NCBI GenBank assembly: GCA_030599055.1
Contig: JAUVOS010000047.1
Coordinates: 1 to 13,305 of the forward strand
From: Lutibacter sp.
GTDB taxonomy: Bacteria > Bacteroidota > Bacteroidia > Flavobacteriales > Flavobacteriaceae
Direction: 5' to 3'
DNA length: 13,305 bases
Shown in pieces: positions 1 through 6,369 of this stretch (position 1 is its first letter; each line of letters opens with the position of its first letter). Under the pieces are notes generated by a model. That model did not search any database and was not told where the DNA came from. It was given only the letters and a program-made list of their open reading frames with translations. Made by a program: the position numbers and the translations under genes.

Positions 1-715
1 TAGAAGTGTTTTCCATATAAGTATTTCTGTATTCCTCATACTCCGAAACTGGATCTTCGGCATTCCAATCTAAAAATAAATCAATCATATAGGCATCATT
101 TGCAACTGCGGTTCCGTAACCTACGTTATCGGGTTGGCATTGGTTGCCATAGCGTAAATACATGTACATAATAATTCTTGCCATATCGCCTTTCCATTCA
201 TCACCGGCATACCAAGAATTTGAATCTATTGTATGTGAGTTTCCGGATCCATCTTTAAATAATTTGTTCCCTCTTTCACCATTTCTTTGTACATCACAGG
301 CACGTAGCATATGTGCATCAGCTCCGGGTCCAGTATCACCTAATTCTGGAGTTCCTAGAGATTGAGGATAGGTGTGTTCTCTGTTCCATTCACAAGTAGC
401 TCCACCACCAAAATCACTTTTGTCTCTACGTCTGTGATCATTATCATTACCTGGTGAAGCAGGACAAAGTTCAGGGGCAAATCCATAAACTAGAAATACA
501 TTATTACCTTGACCCGGTACCAAATCGACAATTTTTAAAGCTTCTCTTGCTTCAGAGTAGGAAAGAGTCTTCGTATGTGTAATCGTTATTTTGTTTGCCA
601 ACTCATTTTTTAAAGCGATACCATCAAGACTAAGGTTAACATCGTTATAATAAGCTTGCTGTGCAAAAATTATACTCGTTGTAAATATAAATAGTAGAAA
701 GATTGTTTTTTTCAT
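1..715 (-). CDS. Secreted endonuclease I family nuclease (3' end beyond window)
   Basis: I translated this frame by hand from the minus strand: it opens at ATG 715 and runs 238 codons off the left edge without a stop, so the C-terminus is missing. Residues 1-18 (MKKTIFLLFIFTTSIIFA) form a signal peptide followed by QQ, so the protein is exported. The centre carries the endonuclease I (EndA/NucM/Vvn) beta-beta-alpha-metal signature: EWNREHTYPQS at about 109-119, with E113 and H114 as likely metal ligand and general base, and RGNKLF at 148-153, with N150 as the likely second metal ligand. ARIIMYMYLRYG (179-190) and the later LFLDWNAEDPVSEYE are also family-like. Four cysteines (84, 108, 140, 193) fit disulfides in an exported enzyme. 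The family cleaves DNA and RNA non-specifically, probably for nutrient scavenging. Many flavobacterial members carry a C-terminal sorting domain, which cannot be seen here. It lies 9 bp after the methyltransferase stop and may be read through from it. No -7 element was seen before it. Confidence 0.5.
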   Translation of the reverse strand, partial: MKKTIFLLFIFTTSIIFAQQAYYNDVNLSLDGIALKNELANKITITHTKTLSYSEAREALKIVDLVPGQGNNVFLVYGFAPELCPASPGNDNDHRRRDKSDFGGGATCEWNREHTYPQSLGTPELGDTGPGADAHMLRACDVQRNGERGNKLFKDGSGNSHTIDSNSWYAGDEWKGDMARIIMYMYLRYGNQCQPDNVGYGTAVANDAYMIDLFLDWNAEDPVSEYEEYRNTYMENTS

Positions 716-724
716 TTTGTGAAA

Positions 725-1942
725 TTATGACTTTTTTTCAAGTAATGCCATATAGAATCCATCAAAACCAGATTCAAAAGGAGATACTTTTTTTTCGGAT
801 ATAAATTTAAATTCTGGGTGATTTTTTAAAAATATTTGTACTTGTTCTTCATTTTCAGATGGTAAGATGGAGCAAGTTGCATACACCATTTGCCCACCAA
901 CTTTAAGTATTTGAGAGTATTTATCTAAAATTTCAGTTTGGGTTTGTTTTATTTTTTCAATAAACTCAGGTTGTAGTTTCCATTTAGAATCCGGATTTCG
1001 TTTTAAAACACCCAAACCGCTACAAGGAGCATCTATTAACAACCTGTCTGCTGAATTTTTAAGTTTTTTTATGATTTTAGTAGAATCTATTACTCTTGTC
1101 TCAATATTATGAGCACTATTTCTCTTAGCTCTTTTTTTAAGATCGTTTAATTTTCCTTGATAAATGTCAAGTGCAATTAATTGTCCCTTATTTTCCATTA
1201 AAGAAGCTAAATGCAGACTTTTACCACCAGCACCAGCACAAGCATCAACTACTCGCATACCGGGTTTTACATTTAAATATGCTGAGACGAGTTGAGATGA
1301 GGCATCTTGCATTTCGAAATAACCCCTTTTAAAAGCATCTGTTTTAAAGATATTGGCTCTGTTGACAAGTAAAAGTGCATCTGGGTATTCTTTAAGAACC
1401 TCAGTTTCAATTCCCTCTTTTTGAAAGATGGTTTGTAGCTTTTTTCTTGAGATTTTTAATGTATTCACTCGTAAAACAACAGGAGCTTGTTGATTTAGGG
1501 CAGCTATTTCTTTTTCCCATTGGTCTCCTCCAAGTTCCTTTTCACAAATTTTATCCATCCAATCCGGAATAGATTCTCGTATGACTCTACTATCTTGTAA
1601 ACTATCAAATTTTCCCTTTATTCGTCTGACTGGAATATTGTCGAATTGTTTCCAATCGGGCAATTCATAGCCTTTTAAAACGAGATATACCGTAAAAAAT
1701 TTCCACAAGTTTTCGCGAGAAAAATGGTTTTTTGTGCTTGCAATTTCATTATATAATCGTTTCCATCGTACACTGTCATAAATACTTTCCGCTACAAACT
1801 TTCTATCGCGTGCTCCCCATCGCTTATCACTTTTTAAGACTTTATGTACGACTCTATCCGCGTATTCATTTTCGTTAAATATTAAGTCTAACGCATTGAT
1901 AACGGCAAAGACTAAATTTCTATGTAAACGATTTTTATTCAA
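725..1942 (-). CDS. RsmB/NOP-family RNA (cytosine-5) methyltransferase, TTG start
   Basis: A 405-residue SAM-dependent RNA m5C methyltransferase. Residues 1-125 resemble the NusB-like RNA-binding N-terminal domain of RsmB (RLHRNLVFAVINALDLIF, then DKRWGARDRKFVAESIYD). The Rossmann catalytic domain follows: SAM motif I VVDACAGAGGKSLHLAS at 231-247, acidic motif ALDIY at 257-261, motif IV DAPCSGLG with C307, and motif VI YATCSILPSENEEQ with C357. In this family the two cysteines release and form the covalent link to the target cytosine. The likely substrate is 16S rRNA, but the exact base cannot be read from sequence, so I give no symbol. The start is TTG at 1942-1940: there is no upstream ATG before an in-frame TAA at 1966-1964, the next internal Met is residue 129, and RLHRNL next to the start is where flavobacterial relatives begin, as I recall them. 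A heptamer array begins about 21 bp upstream. It follows sucC on the same strand and precedes the endonuclease by 9 bp. Confidence 0.5.
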   Translation of the reverse strand: MNKNRLHRNLVFAVINALDLIFNENEYADRVVHKVLKSDKRWGARDRKFVAESIYDSVRWKRLYNEIASTKNHFSRENLWKFFTVYLVLKGYELPDWKQFDNIPVRRIKGKFDSLQDSRVIRESIPDWMDKICEKELGGDQWEKEIAALNQQAPVVLRVNTLKISRKKLQTIFQKEGIETEVLKEYPDALLLVNRANIFKTDAFKRGYFEMQDASSQLVSAYLNVKPGMRVVDACAGAGGKSLHLASLMENKGQLIALDIYQGKLNDLKKRAKRNSAHNIETRVIDSTKIIKKLKNSADRLLIDAPCSGLGVLKRNPDSKWKLQPEFIEKIKQTQTEILDKYSQILKVGGQMVYATCSILPSENEEQVQIFLKNHPEFKFISEKKVSPFESGFDGFYMALLEKKS

Positions 1943-1963
1943 TTTTGGGGTTGTTTTTTTTAG

Positions 1964-2040
1964 TTATCGGTTATCGGTTATTGGTTATTGGTTATCGGTT
2001 ATCAATTATCGGTTATCAGTTATCGGTTATCAGTATTTAG
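1964..2040. repeat. Heptanucleotide tandem array TTATCGG
   Basis: Ten consecutive 7-bp units from 1964 to 2033, with a degenerate eleventh to 2040. On the plus strand they read TTATCGG (five copies), TTATTGG (two), TTATCAG (two) and TTATCAA (one). TTAT is invariant in the ten units and variation is confined to the last three bases. The array lies between the sucC stop and the TTG start of the methyltransferase. On the minus strand each unit carries ATAA, and because 7 is not a multiple of 3 the array places TAA stops in all three frames, so nothing can be translated through it. It resembles slipped-strand microsatellites of the kind seen in flavobacterial intergenic DNA; any role in expression is inference. 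Confidence 0.5.
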
Positions 2041-2050
2041 TTCTCAATAG

Positions 2051-2094
2051 ACTGCCAACTGTAGACTGAATACTGCCAACTCTGCCCCAACTGC
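2051..2094. repeat. Short direct repeat ACTGCCAACT
   Basis: ACTGCCAACT occurs at 2051-2060 and 2072-2081, a period of 21 bp, and a decayed relative (CTGCCCCAACTGC) follows at 2082-2094. This is a second, different simple repeat placed between the heptamer array and the sucC stop codon. It is non-coding, and I see no terminator-type hairpin with a U-tract here. Confidence 0.5.
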
Positions 2095-2097
2095 ATA

Positions 2098-3294
2098 TTA
2101 ATTTAATACCTCTTGCACCTTATCCGCAGCTTCTTGAAACTCGGTAGCTGCAATTACATTGAGGCCTTTGGTGTTTTCTATCAAGACTTTTGCTTCTTTA
2201 GAATTGGTGCCTTCTAAGCGCAAGATGATAGGCACATTTATGGCATCACCCATATTGTTGTATGCGTCAATTACTCCTTGAGCAACACGGTCACATCGAA
2301 CGATACCACCAAAGATGTTCACTAAAATAGCTTTTACATTAGGATCTTTTAAAATGATTCTAAAGCCTATTTCCACACGTTCTGCATCTGCAGTGCCACC
2401 AACATCCAAAAAATTGGCAGGTTCACCGCCTGCTTGTTTGATTAAATCCATGGTACTCATTGCTAAACCGGCACCATTTACCATACAACCAACATTGCCA
2501 TCTAAGTCAACATAACTCAAGCCGGCAGCTTTTGCTTCTACTTCAATAGGGTTTTCTTCACGAATATCACGTAAGGCAGCCAAGTCTTTATGTCTAAAGA
2601 GACCGTTATCATCTAATACAACTTTAGAATCAACCGCCATTATTTTGTCATCTGATGTTTTTAAAACCGGATTAATTTCAAATAAAGTAGCATCTGATTT
2701 AACATAAGCGGTGTATAAAGACGTAACAAATTTTACCATTTCTTTAAAAGCGACTCCTGATAAGCCTAAATTAAAAGCAACTTTACGTGCTTGAAAAGGT
2801 AATAAACCAAAAGCTGGATCAATCTCCTCTGTAAAAATTAAATGTGGTGTTTTTTCGGCAACTTCTTCGATGTTCATTCCACCTTCGGTTGAATACATAA
2901 TCATATTTTTTCCGATACCACGGTTTAGTAAAACGGACATATAATACTCATCAGGTTCATTTTCTCCAGGGTAATAAACATCTTCTGTTATCAAAACTTG
3001 ATTTACCTTTTTCCCTTCAGCAGGAGTTTGAGGTGTTTTAAGCATCATTCCTATTATATTTGAAGCTAATTCTTTCACTTCATCTAAGCTTTTTGCCAAT
3101 TTTACGCCACCACCTTTACCACGTCCACCTGCATGAATTTGAGCTTTTACAACCCACCAGCCTGTACCTGTCTCTTCTGCTAATTGTTTGGCCACTTCTA
3201 CTGCTTTTTCAGGTGTATCAGCAACATAACCTCTTTGTATTCTAACACCAAAACTATTTAATAAATTCTTTCCTTGATATTCGTGTAAATTCAT
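2098..3294 (-). CDS. sucC: Succinate-CoA ligase (ADP-forming) subunit beta
   Basis: A 398-residue beta subunit of succinyl-CoA synthetase, the TCA-cycle enzyme that interconverts succinyl-CoA and succinate with substrate-level ATP formation, in the cytoplasm. The N-terminal ATP-grasp domain (about 1-235) opens with MNLHEYQGKNLLNSFGV and has the nucleotide-binding loop KAQIHAGGRGKGGGVK at 50-65. Further ATP-grasp features include the FEINPVLK stretch near residue 205. The C-terminal CoA-ligase domain holds NFLDVGGTADAERV and ILVNIFGGIVRCDRVAQGV. Length is close to the usual 388-400 residues, and the ATG at 3294 gives the canonical N-terminus. The alpha subunit gene sucD is not adjacent, unlike the sucCD pair in E. 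coli. The gene has its own upstream region with a Bacteroidota -7 element and is divergent from the sigma factor operon. Identification is firm. Confidence 0.5.
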   Translation of the reverse strand: MNLHEYQGKNLLNSFGVRIQRGYVADTPEKAVEVAKQLAEETGTGWWVVKAQIHAGGRGKGGGVKLAKSLDEVKELASNIIGMMLKTPQTPAEGKKVNQVLITEDVYYPGENEPDEYYMSVLLNRGIGKNMIMYSTEGGMNIEEVAEKTPHLIFTEEIDPAFGLLPFQARKVAFNLGLSGVAFKEMVKFVTSLYTAYVKSDATLFEINPVLKTSDDKIMAVDSKVVLDDNGLFRHKDLAALRDIREENPIEVEAKAAGLSYVDLDGNVGCMVNGAGLAMSTMDLIKQAGGEPANFLDVGGTADAERVEIGFRIILKDPNVKAILVNIFGGIVRCDRVAQGVIDAYNNMGDAINVPIILRLEGTNSKEAKVLIENTKGLNVIAATEFQEAADKVQEVLN

Positions 3295-3305
3295 TTTTTA
3301 CGCAT
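3291..3305 (-). other. Four-codon micro-ORF overlapping the sucC start
   Basis: On the minus strand, ATG CGT AAA AAA TGA (MRKK then stop) begins at 3305, inside the predicted sucC 5' leader. Its TGA overlaps the sucC ATG in the ATGA arrangement used for translational coupling. It lies downstream of the predicted -7 element, so it would be on the transcript. It may be chance; no ribosome binding site is visible. Confidence 0.5.
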
Positions 3306-3320
3306 TTAATTTTCAGAATG

Positions 3321-3328
3321 CAAAGTTA
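3321..3328 (-). promoter_or_regulatory. Predicted sucC promoter, -7 element TAACTTTG
   Basis: CAAAGTTA on the plus strand reads TAACTTTG on the minus strand, an exact match to the Bacteroidota primary-sigma -7 consensus TAnnTTTG. Its end lies 26 bp upstream of the sucC ATG, leaving a leader of about 20 nt. No convincing TTG at -33 with 17-23 bp spacing was found, so this rests on the -7 match and its position. Confidence 0.5.
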
Positions 3329-3421
3329 CTAATCTGAGATGAAATAGGATTGCTTTTCAAAATTAATTTATCAATGGTAGGTTCAAATAATAAGTTTTTC
3401 ACTTCCTAACTGTAACATTCT

Positions 3422-3429
3422 TAAATTTG
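3422..3429 (+). promoter_or_regulatory. Predicted sigma-operon promoter, -7 element TAAATTTG
   Basis: TAAATTTG matches TAnnTTTG exactly and lies 27 bp before the TTG start of the ECF sigma gene. Together with the opposing sucC element it makes the 162-bp gap a divergent promoter region. No clear -33 TTG is present at the usual spacing. If the operon is autoregulated, as many ECF sigma operons are, a second ECF-type promoter may overlap, but I cannot point to one. Confidence 0.5.
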
Positions 3430-3456
3430 TATTGTCTATAAAGTAACAATAAGAAT

Positions 3457-4035
3457 TTGTCAGATAAGAATATTCATATAAAAGCACTGTTAGATCGTTG
3501 TCTAAAAGGAGATCAAAAGGCGTATTTTGAAATATACAAACTATATTATCACGCCATGTATAATGCGGCTATTAGAATAATGAACGACGCCATGGAAGCA
3601 GAAGATATGATGCAGGAAGCTTTTCTTACAGCTTTTCAAAAATTAGATACTTTTAAACAAAAAAGTAGATTTGGCAAAAAAGTAGTTCCATTTGGTGCTT
3701 GGCTTAAAAGGATAGTGATTAACAAATGTATCAGCCAGTTGAAGAAAAACGATAAATTTATTGATACAAATCTAGAAATAATCGGTGAAGCAGTAGAAGA
3801 AGAACAAGGACACGATTTTGAAAAACATCAAGTAGCAGAAGTGATGAAAGGTTTGAATACTTTGAATACTAATTACAAAACAGCACTCACATTAAATCTG
3901 ATTGAAGGTTATGATTACGAAGAAATAGGAGAGATAATGAATATATCTAATCAAAATTGTCGCACCATAATCTCAAGAGCAAAAAACAAATTAAGAAATA
4001 ATATACTCCAAAGCAATGCACAACAACAAATTTGA
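3457..4035 (+). CDS. ECF-type RNA polymerase sigma factor
   Basis: A 192-residue sigma-70-family factor of extracytoplasmic-function size. Region 2 (about 21-95) has FEIYKLYYHAMYNAAIRIM, the acidic AEDMMQEAFLTAFQKLDTF core that contacts the -10 element and core polymerase, and AWLKRIVINKCISQLKK. Region 4 (about 127-183) has LNTLNTNYKTALTLNLIEGYDYEEIGEIMNISNQNCRTIISRAKNKLR with the helix-turn-helix for the -35 contact. Regions 1.1 and 3 are absent, as expected for ECF factors. The start is TTG at 3457: an in-frame TAA lies 18 bp upstream, with no ATG or GTG between, and the next Met is residue 34, inside region 2. Its 3' end overlaps the next gene by 20 bp, indicating coupled translation with a probable membrane anti-sigma. 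Its regulon is unknown. Confidence 0.5.
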   Translation: MSDKNIHIKALLDRCLKGDQKAYFEIYKLYYHAMYNAAIRIMNDAMEAEDMMQEAFLTAFQKLDTFKQKSRFGKKVVPFGAWLKRIVINKCISQLKKNDKFIDTNLEIIGEAVEEEQGHDFEKHQVAEVMKGLNTLNTNYKTALTLNLIEGYDYEEIGEIMNISNQNCRTIISRAKNKLRNNILQSNAQQQI

Positions 4036-4531
4036 CATATACGAACCATCCGAAGGACATTTTGAACGTTTTGAAAGTCGTTTAGAAGCCACAACTGTTG
4101 AACCAAAAGCCAAAAATGTACACTATACAAAATGGTATTTAATGGCAGCAAGTCTAGCGCTTTTAGTGAGTTTGTGGTACAATTTTAAACCAAACGAAGC
4201 TGGTTTAGATTTGGCAGATGTCTCACCCGAAATGAAAGAAACCCAAAGTTATTTTGTCAATGCTATTCAAACGGAGATAAAACAAATAAATCTACAAAAA
4301 GATGAAGCAAATGAATTAATAATTAATCATGCTTTAGAAAAAGTGCAAGATTTAGAAATAGCATACAATAATCTAAAAATTGAACTCGAAAAATCTGGTT
4401 TTGATAAACGAATTATCAATGCCATGATCTTTAATTTTCAACAGCGCATTGAAATTTTACAAGATCTATTAAATCAAATAAATAATTTTAAAAATTCAAA
4501 AGATGAAACCAACATACAAAATTACGTTTAG
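4016..4531 (+). CDS. Single-pass membrane protein, probable anti-sigma factor
   Basis: A 171-residue protein starting inside the sigma gene (20-bp overlap) and running 29 bp into the next gene. The N-terminal cytoplasmic segment (1-38) contains EPSEGHFERFESRL at 10-23; a GHxxRFxxRL-like motif recurs, as I recall, at the N-termini of Bacteroidota proteins encoded next to ECF sigma factors. One membrane segment follows at about 40-54 (WYLMAASLALLVSLW). The remaining 115 residues would be periplasmic and are strongly helical with heptad-like spacing (about 75-155), suggesting a coiled coil. The topology and gene order fit a membrane anti-sigma that holds the upstream sigma at the membrane. There is no zinc-binding HxxxCxxC motif, so it is not a ZAS-type anti-sigma. 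The anti-sigma role is inferred from context. Confidence 0.5.
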   Translation: MHNNKFDIYEPSEGHFERFESRLEATTVEPKAKNVHYTKWYLMAASLALLVSLWYNFKPNEAGLDLADVSPEMKETQSYFVNAIQTEIKQINLQKDEANELIINHALEKVQDLEIAYNNLKIELEKSGFDKRIINAMIFNFQQRIEILQDLLNQINNFKNSKDETNIQNYV

Positions 4532-5603
4532 CCTTCTTATTGCCCTTTTCCTAACCTCAATATTAGGTTTTTCAAACAATATTGATAAAGGAAAACACAA
4601 AAAATCAAGAACTATCAAAAAAGAATTTACCGTATCAAAAGATAATACGCTGAATATTGATAATAGTTATGGAGATTTAACCATTACAACCTGGGACGAA
4701 AATACTATAAACATAGTAGTAACTATCACTGTAAGTAGTGATAATGAAGAGTATGCAACAAAGAAATTTAACGCCATAAATGTTGAATTTAGACAAGAAA
4801 ACAATACTGTTTTTGCCAAAACAATAATCAATAAATCCAAGTTTAAATGGAGCTTCTTTGGTGGTAATACTTCTGTTAATACCAAAATAGATTATTTAGT
4901 TAAAATGCCAGTAACCAACAATGTAGATTTAGAAAATGACTACGGAAGCATTTTTATAGACAATTTAGAAGGTATTGCTAAGATTGATTGTGATTATGGG
5001 GGTATTAATATTGGATCATTTCATAACGAATCGAATAGCATTAATATGGACTACGCACGTAGTTCTAGCATAGATTTTGTTAACATAGCAGACATCAATA
5101 TTGATTATTCAAAATTAGCGATTGAAAAAGCAAATAGGATTGACCTAAATGCTGATTATTCTCAATTGGAAATTAATGATATTGACATTTTAGACTACAA
5201 TAATGACTATGGTAGTTTAAAAATTGAACATGCTAAGCAAGTACGTGGCAATGGTGATTATCTTACTTTAAAAGTATATGAACTAGCAAAATTGTTTGAT
5301 ATTAGTTCTGATTATGGTTCTATAAAAATTTACAAACTATTCAATAATTTCGATAGGGTTTCCATAGATGGAGAATATACAAATGTAAAAATCGGTGTTG
5401 CAAATGACATTAGTTTCAATTTTGATGTACAAACGAGTTATTCAGGTATAAACTTTGAAGATCTTGAGGTAGATTTTAATTTTAAAGAAGATAGCATGTC
5501 ATCAAAAAAATATAAAGGCAATGTAAATGGTGGGAATCCTAATGCTACTTTAAAAATTCGATCAAGTTATGGAGGAATAAAATTATATAAAGCAGAGGAT
5601 TAG
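4503..5603 (+). CDS. Exported DYG-repeat beta-strand protein (DUF4097-like)
   Basis: A 366-residue protein with a signal peptide (1-22, hydrophobic core FSLLIALFLTSILGF). The mature part is a ladder of short repeats of the form (N/S/D)-(D/S)-Y-(G/S)-x-(L/I)-x-I. I count twelve: residues 54, 145, 163, 182, 200, 217, 234, 251, 269, 290, 311 and 354, mostly 17-21 residues apart in the central block. The pattern is that of the DUF4097 / adhesin-like beta-strand repeat family, expected to fold as a right-handed parallel beta-helix-like solenoid. A less repetitive stretch at about 62-140 interrupts the first and second units. The start overlaps the upstream membrane gene by 29 bp, and the frame ends with tandem stops TAG TAA TAA. 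It is probably the exported partner of the sigma/anti-sigma pair, as sensor, structural surface protein or output. Molecular function is unknown; the fold assignment is fairly sure. Confidence 0.5.
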   Translation: MKPTYKITFSLLIALFLTSILGFSNNIDKGKHKKSRTIKKEFTVSKDNTLNIDNSYGDLTITTWDENTINIVVTITVSSDNEEYATKKFNAINVEFRQENNTVFAKTIINKSKFKWSFFGGNTSVNTKIDYLVKMPVTNNVDLENDYGSIFIDNLEGIAKIDCDYGGINIGSFHNESNSINMDYARSSSIDFVNIADINIDYSKLAIEKANRIDLNADYSQLEINDIDILDYNNDYGSLKIEHAKQVRGNGDYLTLKVYELAKLFDISSDYGSIKIYKLFNNFDRVSIDGEYTNVKIGVANDISFNFDVQTSYSGINFEDLEVDFNFKEDSMSSKKYKGNVNGGNPNATLKIRSSYGGIKLYKAED

Positions 5604-5656
5604 TAATAAAATCTAAGATTAATAGTGTTAAGTAGCCACAAACTAATAAAATCTAA
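5604..5656 (+). repeat. 13-bp direct repeat TAATAAAATCTAA
   Basis: Exact copies of TAATAAAATCTAA lie at 5604-5616 and 5644-5656, 40 bp apart. The first begins immediately after the TAG stop of the DYG-repeat gene and the second lies 26 bp before the pgsA -7 element. They may be a recombination scar, a protein-binding pair or chance in AT-rich DNA. No terminator hairpin is seen in this gap. Confidence 0.5.
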
Positions 5657-5681
5657 ATTCTATTTTGTGTGAATTTTTTCG

Positions 5682-5689
5682 TACTTTTG
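5682..5689 (+). promoter_or_regulatory. Predicted pgsA promoter, -7 element TACTTTTG
   Basis: TACTTTTG matches TAnnTTTG exactly. Only five bases separate its last G from the pgsA ATG at 5695, so a start site 3-6 bases beyond the element would give a transcript with almost no leader. The nearest upstream TTTG (5664-5667) is 14 bp away, shorter than the usual spacing, so the -33 element is uncertain. Confidence 0.5.
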
Positions 5690-5694
5690 CAGCT

Positions 5695-6267
5695 ATGAAC
5701 ATTCCTAATATTCTGACTTCCACACGGATACTAATAGCTTTAGTAGCACCATTTTTCTTGATAAATGGGAGTCTATGGGAACGAATTATTGCAGGTCTTT
5801 TTGTCTTTATTGCAATCGCAACAGACTGGTTAGATGGTTGGTATGCACGAAAATACAATAAGGTAACAAGATTAGGAAAAATATTGGATCCTATTGCAGA
5901 TAAAGTTTTAATCTTAATTTCATTTTCAGTATTCGTTTATATGGATGTCTTATCAATTTGGTGGATTATTCCAATTTTTATTCGTGAAATTGTCATCACC
6001 ATATACAGGTTTATCTTTTTAAGTAAAAATATTGTTGTGGCCGCAACAAAAAGTGGTAAGATTAAAACAGTAATACAAATGCTAACGATTGGTATTGCCT
6101 ACTTTTTATTTATGACCCGAAGACATTTTAGGGAATATTTCTCAGAATATTTCGATGTATTGTTGACGGTAGCTCTTACCATTACTTTATTCTTTACAAT
6201 AAAATCAGGGGTTAATTTTATCGTCAATAATTGGCGTATCATTAAGAGATTTCATCAAATATCATAA
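5695..6267 (+). CDS. pgsA: CDP-diacylglycerol-glycerol-3-phosphate 3-phosphatidyltransferase
   Basis: A 190-residue integral membrane CDP-alcohol phosphatidyltransferase, most like PgsA, which makes phosphatidylglycerol phosphate from CDP-diacylglycerol and glycerol-3-phosphate. I chose ATG 5695 over a TTG 30 bp upstream because MNIPNILTSTRILIALVAPF is the classic PgsA N-terminus and the upstream codons overlap the predicted promoter. The catalytic signature DGxxARx8GxxxDxxxD is complete at 47-69: D44, D47, G48, A51, R52, G61, D65, D69. The aspartates bind the divalent metals. Several hydrophobic segments (about 12-24, 31-43, 71-100, 122-137, 155-175) fit the usual six-helix membrane fold. 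The gene stands alone in its promoter but is followed, 102 bp or less later, by a PAP2 phosphatase in the same frame. Substrate identity within the CDP-alcohol family is by similarity. Confidence 0.5.
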   Translation: MNIPNILTSTRILIALVAPFFLINGSLWERIIAGLFVFIAIATDWLDGWYARKYNKVTRLGKILDPIADKVLILISFSVFVYMDVLSIWWIIPIFIREIVITIYRFIFLSKNIVVAATKSGKIKTVIQMLTIGIAYFLFMTRRHFREYFSEYFDVLLTVALTITLFFTIKSGVNFIVNNWRIIKRFHQIS

Positions 6268-6369
6268 TTTTTAAATTTAAAAACATTTATAAAAGAAAAT
6301 AAATCTTTCTGGTCTTATAAATTTAATGAATGGACAAGAGATATAACTTCACTTGCAAACCCTTTAATT

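Noticed and set aside
162..365. Plus-strand 67-residue frame
   Set aside because: It is antisense to the catalytic core of the endonuclease I gene, whose motifs are unmistakable on the other strand.
1964..2040. Heptamer array as a CRISPR
   Set aside because: Units are 7 bp and contiguous with no spacers; this is a simple tandem repeat.
5665..5694. TTG 5665 as an extended pgsA start
   Set aside because: It would add ten residues encoded by the promoter element itself, while ATG 5695 gives the canonical MNIPNILT N-terminus.
6326..6346. ATG at 6326 as the start of the PAP2 gene
   Set aside because: It is in a different frame and reaches a TAA stop after six codons.
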